Part shown: positions 1 to 6,811 of the stretch, piece after piece
Position numbering within the stretch: position 1 is the stretch's first letter
Layout of the letters: every line of letters begins with the position of its first letter
NCBI GenBank assembly: GCA_028687335.1
Contig: JAQUAI010000018.1
Location: 1-55,829 of the forward strand
From: Gallionella sp.
GTDB lineage: Bacteria; Pseudomonadota; Gammaproteobacteria; Burkholderiales; Gallionellaceae
Length of the DNA stretch: 55,829 bases
Direction: 5' to 3'
Translations under genes and position numbers: made by a program
The notes under the pieces: generated by a model
The model's database searches: none
Seen by the model: only the letters and a program-made list of their open reading frames with translations
Told to the model about the DNA's origin: nothing

Positions 1-54
1 GCCAGACAGCAGGCTGTCGATTAAATCTGCGGGTAGTGCTTTTGCTGCGGTCAT
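1..54 (-). CDS. IS256-type transposase, N-terminal fragment cut by window edge
   Basis: The first 18 codons read MTAAKALPADLIDSLLSG, which matches the usual opening of IS256-family transposases (short Lys/Ala stretch, then P-x-x-L-I/L-D-x-L-L). The start is an ATG with an AAAGGAGT ribosome site 4-12 bases upstream. The rest of the enzyme, including the DDE catalytic residues, is outside the window, so activity cannot be judged. The identity rests on a short peptide together with the terminal-repeat-like DNA just upstream. Confidence 0.55.
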   Translation of the reverse strand, partial: MTAAKALPADLIDSLLSG

Positions 55-123
55 TGCGACTCCTTTCAAAGTGGCGGCAGTTTCCTGCCAAATGACCGTT
101 TACACAAAAATTCTTACACCCTC
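1..123 (-). mobile_element. End of an IS256-family insertion sequence (partial)
   Basis: Read on the minus strand from 123 downward, the DNA begins GAGGGTGTAAGAATTTTTG and continues to a ribosome site and a transposase start. A terminal repeat with the GTGTAAGAATTTTTGTGTAA character is what I recall for IS256-family ends. The outer boundary at about 121-124 is estimated from this resemblance. The other end and any 8-bp target duplication lie outside the window. The element ends only about 14 bp from the stop codon of the GIY-YIG gene. Confidence 0.5.
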
Positions 124-136
124 CACAAGTGATTTG

Positions 137-985
137 TTATACGATTTGCAACTGCTTAAGCTGAACGCCATCTTTATTTACCCATGCTGTTAGGCCGTTG
201 GCGCTACCACCATGAATTGTTGCTGCCGCAGAACTTGGGCTAGTGAATTCGACATCCTTTTCGAAGACGAATACGCCGTCTTTCTCAACAAGCGCGCCCT
301 CCTCGATAAGCTTGTTACGTTGCACCAAAACGCTTGGCCATTTTTGAGCCGAAGCCCTCTCGTCCAAAACTGCTTCAGAGCCTTTAAGCACAACGATCCC
401 ATTCGGTGTCAAATAGCCAGTTGCTACCAAGCCCTTGATGTTGCAATTAAGCAGTTCCTTTTTCTGGTTACCATGTGTCGAAGATGAGGATTTATCCAAG
501 AAAGCCTCAACTCCAAGAACTGGAAGAACCTGCTGCATTTTCTCAAGAAACACCTCCATTTCTTCGCGGTCTGACTCAGGTAACTTTGCGCCACTACCTT
601 GGCTGTTCATCACGATAGCTCGTTCAGTTGTACGCGCAATATCAATCAATCGTCCCTCTAAATACTTAATATGTGCCTTTGTCAGATTCTCATCTTTAGT
701 AACAAAAAAAGTAATGTTGTTCCAAAAGTCTCGCGATAGGTGAGCTTTGACGCGATCTTTAACGCACTCCGCCTCACCAATATAGATTGCGCTTTTATTT
801 GTTTCCGGATCAGTTCCAGTAAGAAAGTAAACCCCTGCCCCTTGTGACTCTTGGCGCTCTAAAACTTTATCAAATTCACTCCTTGGCCCAGAAACAGCTT
901 TCCCTGTCCAATTTGATAGCTCGGCAGTTCGCAATCTCTTGGGATCACCATATGTGAGAAATATTTTTAGAGTTGCTGTTGCCAC
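137..985 (-). CDS. GIY-YIG nuclease-like protein with C-terminal DUF4357
   Basis: This 282-residue protein has a GIY-YIG-like N-terminal region (GVYFLTG at about 51-57, then AIYIGEAE at about 66-73), followed by a helical stretch and a C-terminal DUF4357-type region (VVLKGSEA, then FTSPSSAAATIHGGSANG near the end). Such proteins are usually annotated as GIY-YIG family proteins of unknown role, and some sit in defence or mobile regions. The start is GTG with a good AAGGAG ribosome site. It stands alone, with an IS element directly downstream and toxin-antitoxin genes upstream, so the location looks like an accessory region. The nuclease assignment is by motif only. No partner methylase or restriction gene is adjacent. 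Confidence 0.7.
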   Translation of the reverse strand: MATATLKIFLTYGDPKRLRTAELSNWTGKAVSGPRSEFDKVLERQESQGAGVYFLTGTDPETNKSAIYIGEAECVKDRVKAHLSRDFWNNITFFVTKDENLTKAHIKYLEGRLIDIARTTERAIVMNSQGSGAKLPESDREEMEVFLEKMQQVLPVLGVEAFLDKSSSSTHGNQKKELLNCNIKGLVATGYLTPNGIVVLKGSEAVLDERASAQKWPSVLVQRNKLIEEGALVEKDGVFVFEKDVEFTSPSSAAATIHGGSANGLTAWVNKDGVQLKQLQIV

Positions 986-1011
986 GTAAGGCTCCTTGTT
1001 ATTAGTCGGAT

Positions 1012-1040
1012 GTTGTCAGGCAGTCATGAACCCTGACAAC
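1012..1040. promoter_or_regulatory. Perfect 9-bp inverted repeat upstream of the GIY-YIG gene
   Basis: GTTGTCAGG at 1012-1020 is exactly mirrored by CCTGACAAC at 1032-1040 with an 11-base loop. It lies about 27-55 bases upstream of the GIY-YIG start, so it could be an operator or leader hairpin. It lacks a T-tract in the minus direction, so a terminator for the HigA gene is less likely. Confidence 0.4.
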
Positions 1041-1109
1041 TTAAGGTGAAATGTACCGGGGTGAATTCTAAATTTGCGCCAATAAATGATAAGCCCCCAT
1101 ACCTTTGCT

Positions 1110-1409
1110 CTACGCCGCCATCTTCTCTACTTCCTTATCGATCTTGTCGCTTAACTCTGCCTCGGCGATCTTTAAGTCATAGCTCATCTGCAGATTCAGC
1201 CACGATTGCGCATCTGTGCCGAAGTAGCGTGCCAGCCTCAATGCGGTATCGGGAGTGATCGAGCGGCGCTCTTTCACGATCTCATGCAATCGCGTGGCAG
1301 GAACACGCAGTGCTTGCGACAACGCATGCACGCTCATCTCCATTGGTAGGAGATACTCTTCGCGCAATATTTCGCCCGGATGTACCGGACGCATTCCGTT
1401 TTTAGCCAT
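1110..1409 (-). CDS. higA: HigA-family antitoxin-like regulator (XRE, VapI type)
   Basis: This 99-residue protein begins MAKNGMRPVHPGEILREEYL, the hallmark opening of HigA antitoxins. It carries a helix-turn-helix at about 26-60 and the ending typical of the family (FGTDAQSWLNLQMSYDLKIAE). I chose the inner ATG because it has an AAGGAG site and matches the family start. HigA normally follows a HigB toxin, but here the gene upstream is a RelE-type toxin that already has its own antitoxin. The gene has a perfect palindrome 32 bases upstream of its start, suggesting it is separately regulated. It is either an orphan HigA or a third member of the RelBE unit. Confidence 0.8.
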   Translation of the reverse strand: MAKNGMRPVHPGEILREEYLLPMEMSVHALSQALRVPATRLHEIVKERRSITPDTALRLARYFGTDAQSWLNLQMSYDLKIAEAELSDKIDKEVEKMAA

Positions 1410-1440
1410 GTTGCACTCCTTATTTGAACCCGCGTCAAAT

Positions 1441-1458
1441 AATGTACTGCTGTACATT
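1441..1458. promoter_or_regulatory. Palindromic operator candidate before higA
   Basis: AATGTAC at 1441-1447 is mirrored by GTACATT at 1452-1458, with TGCT between. It sits between the RelE-type toxin stop and the HigA start. HigA proteins bind short palindromes in their own promoters, so this is a reasonable autoregulatory site. The binding itself is inference. Confidence 0.5.
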
Positions 1459-1481
1459 GCAAAAGACTACCTAACAGTCGA

Positions 1482-1805
1482 TTACTTAATTCGTTTTGTT
1501 GCCGCCTGATACGCCGCGTCGTCTTTGCGCTTGCCGACCGATAACACCAGCACAACTAGCTCTCCGTCTTCGACCGCGTACACCAAGCGGTAACCTTGTT
1601 TGAGCAGTTTTATTTTGTAGCAACCCGCCAATTCGCGATGCAAAAGTGAGCCCGGCACATGCGGGTTTTGCAGGCGTTTTGCCAGCAAGGGTTTGAGTAC
1701 CTGTTTGATCGCCCCGTCCAGCGCCTGCCATTCGCGCCATGCATCCGGAACGAATTTGAGACGATATTTTTCAGCGGACTTTGGCTCGGCCTGTTTAGAG
1801 GTCAT
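1482..1805 (-). CDS. relE: RelE-family mRNA interferase toxin
   Basis: This 107-residue protein has the RelE layout: YRLKFVPDAWREWQALDG near the N-terminus, then KRLQNPHVPGS, then the core LAGCYKIKLLKQGYRLVYAVED and VVLVLSVGKRKDDAAY. The basic residues used by RelE for ribosome-dependent mRNA cleavage (K-I-K-L, G-Y-R-L-V-Y, G-K-R) are visible. Its start overlaps the 3' end of the antitoxin gene by 11 bases, the normal translational coupling for such pairs. It is full length for the family, so it is likely functional. Confidence 0.85.
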   Translation of the reverse strand: MTSKQAEPKSAEKYRLKFVPDAWREWQALDGAIKQVLKPLLAKRLQNPHVPGSLLHRELAGCYKIKLLKQGYRLVYAVEDGELVVLVLSVGKRKDDAAYQAATKRIK

Positions 1806-2052
1806 CCAGCTTTACCTCGATAGCGCGGTCTTTTTGTTTTAGACGTTCTTTGGCCACGCGCACGAGGTGCAGGTCGTCGATCTCTTCCAGCATGGCTTCG
1901 TAACGGTCGGGCGGCACCATGTAGAACGCGGGCTTGTTGTGGCTGAGCACGGCGACAGCACGCCCTCCCGATCCCCTAAGCGCTTCGTTGGGGTTCTTCT
2001 TGAATTCCGTCATGCTTACCGACAAGTCGGACAGTATCGTTTCCATTGCCAT
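1795..2052 (-). CDS. relB: Phd/YefM-type antitoxin of the RelE toxin
   Basis: This 85-residue protein has the Phd/YefM opening (SVSMTEFKKNPNEAL, then AVAVLSHNKPAFYMVPPDRYEAML), which forms the DNA-binding N-terminal fold. The acidic C-terminal tail would wrap the toxin. It has an AAGGAG site six bases upstream of the ATG. A second ATG two codons later is equally possible as the start. It is the first gene of a minus-strand unit that continues into relE and possibly the HigA-like gene. Confidence 0.82.
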   Translation of the reverse strand: MAMETILSDLSVSMTEFKKNPNEALRGSGGRAVAVLSHNKPAFYMVPPDRYEAMLEEIDDLHLVRVAKERLKQKDRAIEVKLDDL

Positions 2053-2252
2053 TTATAGCTCCTTAATAGGCTCATATTACGGAGCCAATTAAGCCTGCTG
2101 AAAAGCCTTTAGTCAAGACCGGAACTGCAATACATCCGAATTAGGCTGAAGGGTGTTTGATGCTTTGTGCAACGGGTATTAGCGCGTGCGTTGACCAAAA
2201 GTAGTCCCTTTTTCAACCTGCATCTGCTGGTGATTTTTCTTCAATTCTGCAT

Positions 2253-2603
2253 TCACGGCACGACAGAAAATAATTTTGGCTGCACTCTTTTGTACTCGTT
2301 CAGATGCTGCACGGTCATCGGGGTGAGTTCTTTGATGGTGACCCATATCTGGAATGGATGTTGTGTCGGGTGCGCGAGTTTGTCTGGCAATGCTGCCCAT
2401 GCGGCCCAGTCGATCTGCGGCATACGCGCTTGCACTTCCATCGGCACTGCGGCGGCGGTCTTGGACATGCTGGTGAGCAGTTGCAGGGTCTGCATGCGCG
2501 TGAGGCGGCTGGCGAAGAACTCGGCTTCGTCGATCTCTTCGGTCAGGGTGACGATGTCCAAGCCGAGTTGGCGCATGAGGCCGAGTAGCGCACCGATCAA
2601 CAT
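2253..2603 (-). CDS. HepT-like (DUF86-like) small helical protein
   Basis: This 116-residue mostly helical protein overlaps the end of the upstream Fe-S oxidoreductase gene by seven bases, so the two are translationally coupled. Its middle (TSMSKTAAAVPMEVQARMPQ, then IDWAAWAALPDKLAH) lines up by eye with HepT/DUF86 proteins, where the equivalent stretch ends in R-D-x-L-I-H-x-Y, the RNase motif. Here the Arg is replaced (P-D-K-L-A-H) and the Tyr is missing, so if the relation is real the nuclease site is degenerate. No MntA nucleotidyltransferase partner lies beside it. The match is weak to moderate, and the protein may simply be a helper of the oxidoreductase. Confidence 0.45.
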   Translation of the reverse strand: MLIGALLGLMRQLGLDIVTLTEEIDEAEFFASRLTRMQTLQLLTSMSKTAAAVPMEVQARMPQIDWAAWAALPDKLAHPTQHPFQIWVTIKELTPMTVQHLNEYKRVQPKLFSVVP

Positions 2604-4033
2604 GACGTTGGTTCCTTGAGTGCATCACGCAGCAGCAATGCCACATGGTGTGACTGCCGCGCCGCGCCTTCGCGTATCTGGTGACGACACGAGAAGCCGT
2701 TGGCGAGGATGGTCGCATCGGGTTCGGCACGTAGCGCGGGTAACAGATCAAGCTCGGCCATTCGCATCGAGATGTCGGCGTGTTCTGCTTCCACGCCGAA
2801 GCTACCCGCCATGCCACAGCAACTGGCTTCGATGAATTCGAATTCGAACTCGGGGATGAGGCGCAACACTTTGCGCAGCGACTTCATCGCGCCCACCGCT
2901 TTCTGGTGGCAGTGCCCATGCACCAATGTCTTACCTTGCGGCAGGGGTTTGAATTCGAGGGTGAAGCGTTTGCGGTCGTGTTCACGCGCGATGAACTCTT
3001 CGAACAGGTAGACCTGTTTCGATAAAGCGATAGCTGCCTCACCCAAGCCAAGTTTCAAATGATCGTCGCGCAGAGAGAGGATGCACGATGGCTCCAAACC
3101 GACGATGGGGATGCCCGCTTCCAACGCCGGACGCAATGCACGATGCATGCGTTGCGCCTCATGCCGTGCCGCATCGACTTGCCCCAGCGAGAGATAGGTA
3201 CGACCACAACATAAAGCACGCTCGGGTTCATCATCATCGGCCAGTGCTTGCAAGATGCTGACGTTGTAGCCTGCGGCAGTCAGCACTTGATGTGCGGCGT
3301 GGGCGATCTCTGGATCGAAATGCATGGCGAAGGTGTCGACAAAGAGGATGAGACTTTTGTCGTTTGTTTCGGGGGAGCTTAACCCCTCCCAACCTCCCCT
3401 TGTCAGGGGAGGAGCAGGTTCGGCGCTCCCCCTGACAAGGGGGAGTTGGAGGGGGTTTGAGCCTGAAGGAAAACTGAAAGCGGCAGCAGCAGGCTCCGGC
3501 AATTTTCTCTTTGCCGAGATACCGAAGAATCTTTCGCCCAACTGCGCCAGCCACGGCGCACGGTTGCGCCAGCGGATGAGGCTGCGCACGAAACGGCGAT
3601 GCTGCAATTGATCTGGCAGTGTCGCCACTAATAGATCACGCAAGGACACGCCCGAACGCGCATTACGTTGTGCTTGATATTCGATCTTGATGGCGGCCAT
3701 ATCGACTTGGTTGGCGCATTCGCGTTTGCAACCTTTACAGCCAACACAGAGTTCCATCGCGCTCGCTAAGCGCGGGTCGGCGAAGGCGTCGTCACCCAGC
3801 TCGCCGTTGAGCGCGGCCTTGAGCACTTTCACTCGCTCGCCGGGGGAATGCGCAACGTCGTCGGTAGCGCGGAAGCTGGGGCACATCACACCTTTGGGTT
3901 TGCGCTGGCATTGTTTGTCACCGATACACACGGCCACCGCTTTGGCGAAGTCGCCGCCTGTCGCGGGGATGCCTGCATAGGCGTCACCCTGCCCTGCTGT
4001 TTCGTAGGCTGACCAATCGAGACGGTGTTTCAT
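2597..4033 (-). CDS. Fe-S oxidoreductase, stand-alone C-terminal half of a YdiJ/Dld-like enzyme
   Basis: The protein (478 residues) corresponds to the iron-sulfur half of large FAD plus Fe-S 2-hydroxyacid dehydrogenases. It shows a first Cys group (CIGDKQCQRKPKGVMCPSF), a ferredoxin motif CVGCKGCKREC, and two CCG domains (ERALCCGRTYLSLG and IEASCCGMAGSFG). These would pass electrons from a flavin domain to the respiratory chain. The FAD half normally precedes it in the same polypeptide, but none is encoded upstream here. The ATG chosen starts MKHRLDWSAYETAG; reading further upstream enters a repeat. A palindromic repeat at 3381-3457 is translated in frame in the linker between the ferredoxin and CCG parts. 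Confidence 0.7.
   Translation of the reverse strand: MKHRLDWSAYETAGQGDAYAGIPATGGDFAKAVAVCIGDKQCQRKPKGVMCPSFRATDDVAHSPGERVKVLKAALNGELGDDAFADPRLASAMELCVGCKGCKRECANQVDMAAIKIEYQAQRNARSGVSLRDLLVATLPDQLQHRRFVRSLIRWRNRAPWLAQLGERFFGISAKRKLPEPAAAAFSFPSGSNPLQLPLVRGSAEPAPPLTRGGWEGLSSPETNDKSLILFVDTFAMHFDPEIAHAAHQVLTAAGYNVSILQALADDDEPERALCCGRTYLSLGQVDAARHEAQRMHRALRPALEAGIPIVGLEPSCILSLRDDHLKLGLGEAAIALSKQVYLFEEFIAREHDRKRFTLEFKPLPQGKTLVHGHCHQKAVGAMKSLRKVLRLIPEFEFEFIEASCCGMAGSFGVEAEHADISMRMAELDLLPALRAEPDATILANGFSCRHQIREGAARQSHHVALLLRDALKEPTSC
3381..3457. repeat. Palindromic repeat (family A) inserted in frame in a gene
   Basis: AACCCCTCCCAACCTCCCCT opens the left arm (3381-3410). The right arm (3427-3457) is its imperfect reverse complement, giving a 77-bp hairpin-like unit. 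The same arms, much better conserved, bound the 172-bp element at 20427-20598. Here the unit lies wholly inside the Fe-S oxidoreductase gene and adds a Pro/Leu/Arg-rich segment (NPLQLPLVRG...PPLTRGGWEG) without breaking the frame. Confidence 0.75.
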
Positions 4034-4045
4034 AGCTCGTATAGG

Positions 4046-4068
4046 GTGGGTACGATTTTTGTGCCCAC
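4046..4068. repeat. Short hairpin repeat (family B) upstream of nifB
   Basis: GTGGGTAC and GTGCCCAC flank a seven-base T-rich loop. Related units occur at 18865-18886 and 39681-39711. This intergenic stretch (4034-4450) otherwise holds only the nifB control sites further right. I see no convincing gene in the rest of it. Confidence 0.6.
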
Positions 4069-4322
4069 GCGTTTGTCGCACATATGCCGCGCAGGAAGAA
4101 CGAACGAGTAATGGCGCAGCCATTGGGAACCCGTCGACCTTCTCCTTGCGGGGGCAAAAAGCGTGTCCGCCCTACGTACTGATGTATTTGGATTCATAGC
4201 AAACGTAGACGCAAATATGGTGCCACCCCACATAAAACGGCACTGGCATCCTTCTACCCCGCACTTGAAATAAGGCCAATCAGCGATTTTGTCGCGTTCG
4301 TCACAAGCCAAACCGAGTGTCG

Positions 4323-4338
4323 TGTGCTTTTTCCAACA
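4323..4338 (+). promoter_or_regulatory. NifA upstream activating site for nifB
   Basis: The sequence reads TGT-GCTTTTTCCA-ACA, an exact TGT-N10-ACA NifA site. It is centred about 95 bases before the start point predicted from the sigma-54 promoter at 4400-4414, a usual distance for NifA action by looping. Confidence 0.8.
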
Positions 4339-4399
4339 GTAGCGCATGACAAAAACACACAAGCACATTAAAACAATGAGTTACGAGCCAGTCACTTCT

Positions 4400-4414
4400 G
4401 GGCACAGTGCTTGC
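4400..4414 (+). promoter_or_regulatory. Sigma-54 promoter of the nifB operon
   Basis: GGGCACA-GTGC-TTGC has the GG (-24) and GC (-12) pair exactly ten bases apart and differs from TGGCACG-N4-TTGC at two positions. Transcription would begin near 4426. The GTG start of nifB at 4451 is preceded by GGAGGA. Confidence 0.75.
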
Positions 4415-4450
4415 TTATTGTTTGGCAGGCCCTAGTCGGAGGATAAAACT

Positions 4451-5953
4451 GTGCAATTACCCGTCATCAATAACGAAGCAAGTGAAGCAAAAGCTGGTGG
4501 CTGTTCCGCCGGATCGTGCGGCTCTACCGACGATCAAATGAATCACCTGCCGGAGCATATCCGCGAAAAGGTATTCAACCACCCCTGTTATTCCGAAGAG
4601 GCTCACCACTATTTTGCGCGTATGCATGTGGCAGTCGCTCCGGCGTGCAATATTCAGTGCCATTACTGCAACCGCAAATACGACTGTGCCAATGAGTCGC
4701 GTCCGGGTGTGGTGTCCGAATTACACACCCCAGTACAGGCTGTGAAAAAAGTATTGGCCGTCGCGGCAACCATCCCGCAGATGACCGTGCTGGGCATTGC
4801 TGGCCCTGGTGATCCTCTTGCTAACCCAGAGCGCACTTTCGAGACATTCCGCATGTTGTCCGAGCAAGCACCGGACATCAAGCTGTGTGTTTCGACCAAC
4901 GGGCTATCGCTGCCCGAACAGGTGGAAGAGTTGTCTAAGTACAACATCGACCACGTGACGATCACCATTAACTGCGTCGATCCTGACGTGGGTGCGCAGA
5001 TCTATCCATGGATTTTCTGGAAGAACAAACGCATCAAGGGACGCGAAGCCGCCGAGATACTGATTGCGCAGCAGCAAAAAGGTCTGGAGATGCTGGTCGC
5101 CAAAGGAATTTTGGTGAAGGTGAATTCGGTGATGATTCCCGGCGTGAACGATGAACACTTGGCAGAAGTTTCCAAGATCGTTAAAGCCAAGGGCGCATTC
5201 CTACATAACGTGATGCCGCTCATTTCGGAAGCTGAGCACGGTACGTTCTACGGCCTTACCGGCCAGCGCGGCCCGACTCACGATGAGCTGCAAGCATTGC
5301 AGGATAAGTGCGAAGGCGACATGAACATGATGCGCCACTGCCGCCAATGTCGTGCCGACGCGGTCGGTCTGCTGGGCGAGGATAGAGGTTCCGAGTTCAG
5401 CATGGATAAGGTCGAGCAGATGGAGATCAACTACCCCGAAGCCATGAAAATGCGCGCCGAGGTACATGCCGCCATCAACGAAGAACTGGAAAGCAAACGT
5501 CTGGCAAAAGAATCCAAGGTGCAGTTGGTCAGCATCCAAGGGTTGAAGAAAGAAGTCACGCGCCCCGTGCTGATGGCAGTTGCCACCAAAGGCGGCGGTG
5601 TTGTTAACGAACACTTCGGCCATGCCAGCGAATTCCTGATCTACGAAGCCTCCAGCGAAGGCGTGCGCTTCATCGGTCACCGCAAGACCACGCCGTACTG
5701 CGAAGGCGGCGACACCTGCGGCGACGGCGAAAGCGCACTAGACGTAACACTGCGCGTGCTAGCCGGTTGCGAAGCCGTGCTGTGCAGCAAAGTGGGCTAC
5801 GAACCTTGGGGGCCACTGGAAGCCGCAGGCATCCAGCCCAACGGCGAACACGCGATGGAACCCATCGAAGAAGCCATCCTCAAGGTGTACGAGGAAATGC
5901 GTGCCGCTGGCAAGCTGGAAGCAAAGATGGATGAGCAGCAGAAGGTGGCATAA
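4451..5953 (+). CDS. nifB: NifB, radical SAM FeMo-cofactor core (NifB-co) synthase
   Basis: NifB joins two [4Fe-4S] clusters with a carbide and an added sulfur to make NifB-co, the precursor of FeMo-co. The radical SAM motif C-x3-C-x2-C is at Cys66, Cys70 and Cys73 (ACNIQCHYC), with the family's KYDCANESRPGV just after. From about residue 373 to the end lies the NifX/NafY-like domain (GGGVVNEHFGHASEFLIYEA) that holds the product. At 500 residues it is a full-length two-domain NifB. The start is GTG with a strong GGAGGA site. It leads an operon of nif-linked genes and sits behind a NifA site and sigma-54 promoter. nifHDK and nifEN are not in this window. Confidence 0.96.
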   Translation: MQLPVINNEASEAKAGGCSAGSCGSTDDQMNHLPEHIREKVFNHPCYSEEAHHYFARMHVAVAPACNIQCHYCNRKYDCANESRPGVVSELHTPVQAVKKVLAVAATIPQMTVLGIAGPGDPLANPERTFETFRMLSEQAPDIKLCVSTNGLSLPEQVEELSKYNIDHVTITINCVDPDVGAQIYPWIFWKNKRIKGREAAEILIAQQQKGLEMLVAKGILVKVNSVMIPGVNDEHLAEVSKIVKAKGAFLHNVMPLISEAEHGTFYGLTGQRGPTHDELQALQDKCEGDMNMMRHCRQCRADAVGLLGEDRGSEFSMDKVEQMEINYPEAMKMRAEVHAAINEELESKRLAKESKVQLVSIQGLKKEVTRPVLMAVATKGGGVVNEHFGHASEFLIYEASSEGVRFIGHRKTTPYCEGGDTCGDGESALDVTLRVLAGCEAVLCSKVGYEPWGPLEAAGIQPNGEHAMEPIEEAILKVYEEMRAAGKLEAKMDEQQKVA

Positions 5954-5974
5954 GCGTAAACAACGTAGCTTGAT

Positions 5975-6031
5975 GTAGGAGCGCAATTCATAGCGCGATA
6001 GACAATATCGCCCGATAAATCGGGCTCCTAC
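5975..6031. repeat. REP-like inverted repeat (family C) between nifB and fdxN
   Basis: The left arm opens GTAGGAGCGCAATTCATAGC and the right arm ends ATAAATCGGGCTCCTAC, forming an imperfect palindrome of 57 bp with a short loop. It lies in the 154-bp nifB-fdxN gap and may trim or stabilise the mRNA at this point. Confidence 0.65.
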
Positions 6032-6107
6032 AGCCACGCAAGTCGGGTTTCATTCCGGCATGTCGGGCTAAAGCCAAACCTACGATTTCATAATTAAGGG
6101 AAAGATC

Positions 6108-6362
6108 ATGGCACTCGAAATCATAGAATCATGTACCAACTGCTTCGCTTGCGAGCCGTTGTGTCCAAGCAAGGCGATCTACGAAGCGAAGCCGCATTTT
6201 TTGATTAATCCCGACAAATGCACCGAATGTGCCGGGGACTTTGAAGACCCGCAGTGCGCGACCATTTGTCCGATTGAAGGTGCGATTCTCAACGATGACG
6301 GCATACCGCTGAATCCGCCGGGTTCGCTCACTGGCATTCCGTCGCAAAAACTGGCGGCCTAA
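6108..6362 (+). CDS. fdxN: 2[4Fe-4S] ferredoxin, FdxN type
   Basis: This 84-residue ferredoxin has one classical cluster motif (Cys9, Cys12, Cys15, Cys19) and a second with the longer spacing C-x2-C-x8-C-x3-C (Cys38, Cys41, Cys50, Cys54), typical of FdxN/YfhL-like ferredoxins placed next to nifB. FdxN proteins are known to support NifB activity and to donate electrons in nitrogen fixation. The ATG follows AAGGGAAAGATC. It is the second gene of the nifB operon. Confidence 0.9.
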   Translation: MALEIIESCTNCFACEPLCPSKAIYEAKPHFLINPDKCTECAGDFEDPQCATICPIEGAILNDDGIPLNPPGSLTGIPSQKLAA

Positions 6363-6373
6363 GGAATTTAATC

Positions 6374-6811
6374 GTGGCCATCATCGTCTTTTACGAGAAG
6401 CCCGGATGCGGCAACAACACCAAGCAAAAAGTTTGGCTAGCCGCGTCGGGGCATACCGTATTGGCGAAAAATTTACTGCTCGAAAAGTGGACACCCGCAC
6501 GCTTGCGTCAATTTTTCGGCGGCATGCCGGTAACCGAGTGGTTTAACCCCAGCGCACCGCGCGTTAAATCCGGCGAAGTTGATCCCGCATTGCAAGACGA
6601 AGCCTCCGCGCTCGCGCTGATGATGTCCGAGCCGCTGCTGATACGTCGTCCGCTGATGGACATCGACGGTGTTATTTTTTGTGCCGGCTTTGATGCTGAT
6701 GCGGTACATGCGTGGATAGGTTTGAACGATGCCAAGCCCAAGGGCGACATCGAAAACTGTCCGAACTTACACCAGTCCAACCCCTGCCCCGCACCGGGAG
6801 CGTCCCTATGA
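6374..6811 (+). CDS. nifO: NifO-like nitrogenase-associated protein (ArsC fold)
   Basis: The 145-residue protein opens AIIVFYEKPGCGNNTKQK and has the ArsC/thioredoxin-like fold of the nitrogenase-associated (NifO) family, with a single Cys12 in the position of the arsenate reductase nucleophile. In Azotobacter, NifO lies in the same nifB-fdxN-nifO-nifQ order and affects molybdenum use between nitrogenase and nitrate reductase. Its biochemical reaction is not settled. The start is GTG eleven bases after fdxN. The stop overlaps the next start as ATGA, so it is coupled to the flavodiiron gene. Confidence 0.82.
   Translation: MAIIVFYEKPGCGNNTKQKVWLAASGHTVLAKNLLLEKWTPARLRQFFGGMPVTEWFNPSAPRVKSGEVDPALQDEASALALMMSEPLLIRRPLMDIDGVIFCAGFDADAVHAWIGLNDAKPKGDIENCPNLHQSNPCPAPGASL

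Noticed and set aside
2179..2817. Long minus-strand frame of 212 residues overlapping the Fe-S oxidoreductase end
   Set aside because: It is an out-of-frame shadow of two clear genes and is rich in Arg/His/Pro typical of shadow frames.
4030..4368. Open frame of 112 residues on the minus strand upstream of nifB
   Set aside because: It runs through a hairpin repeat and the NifA site, has no ribosome site, and shows no protein-like pattern.
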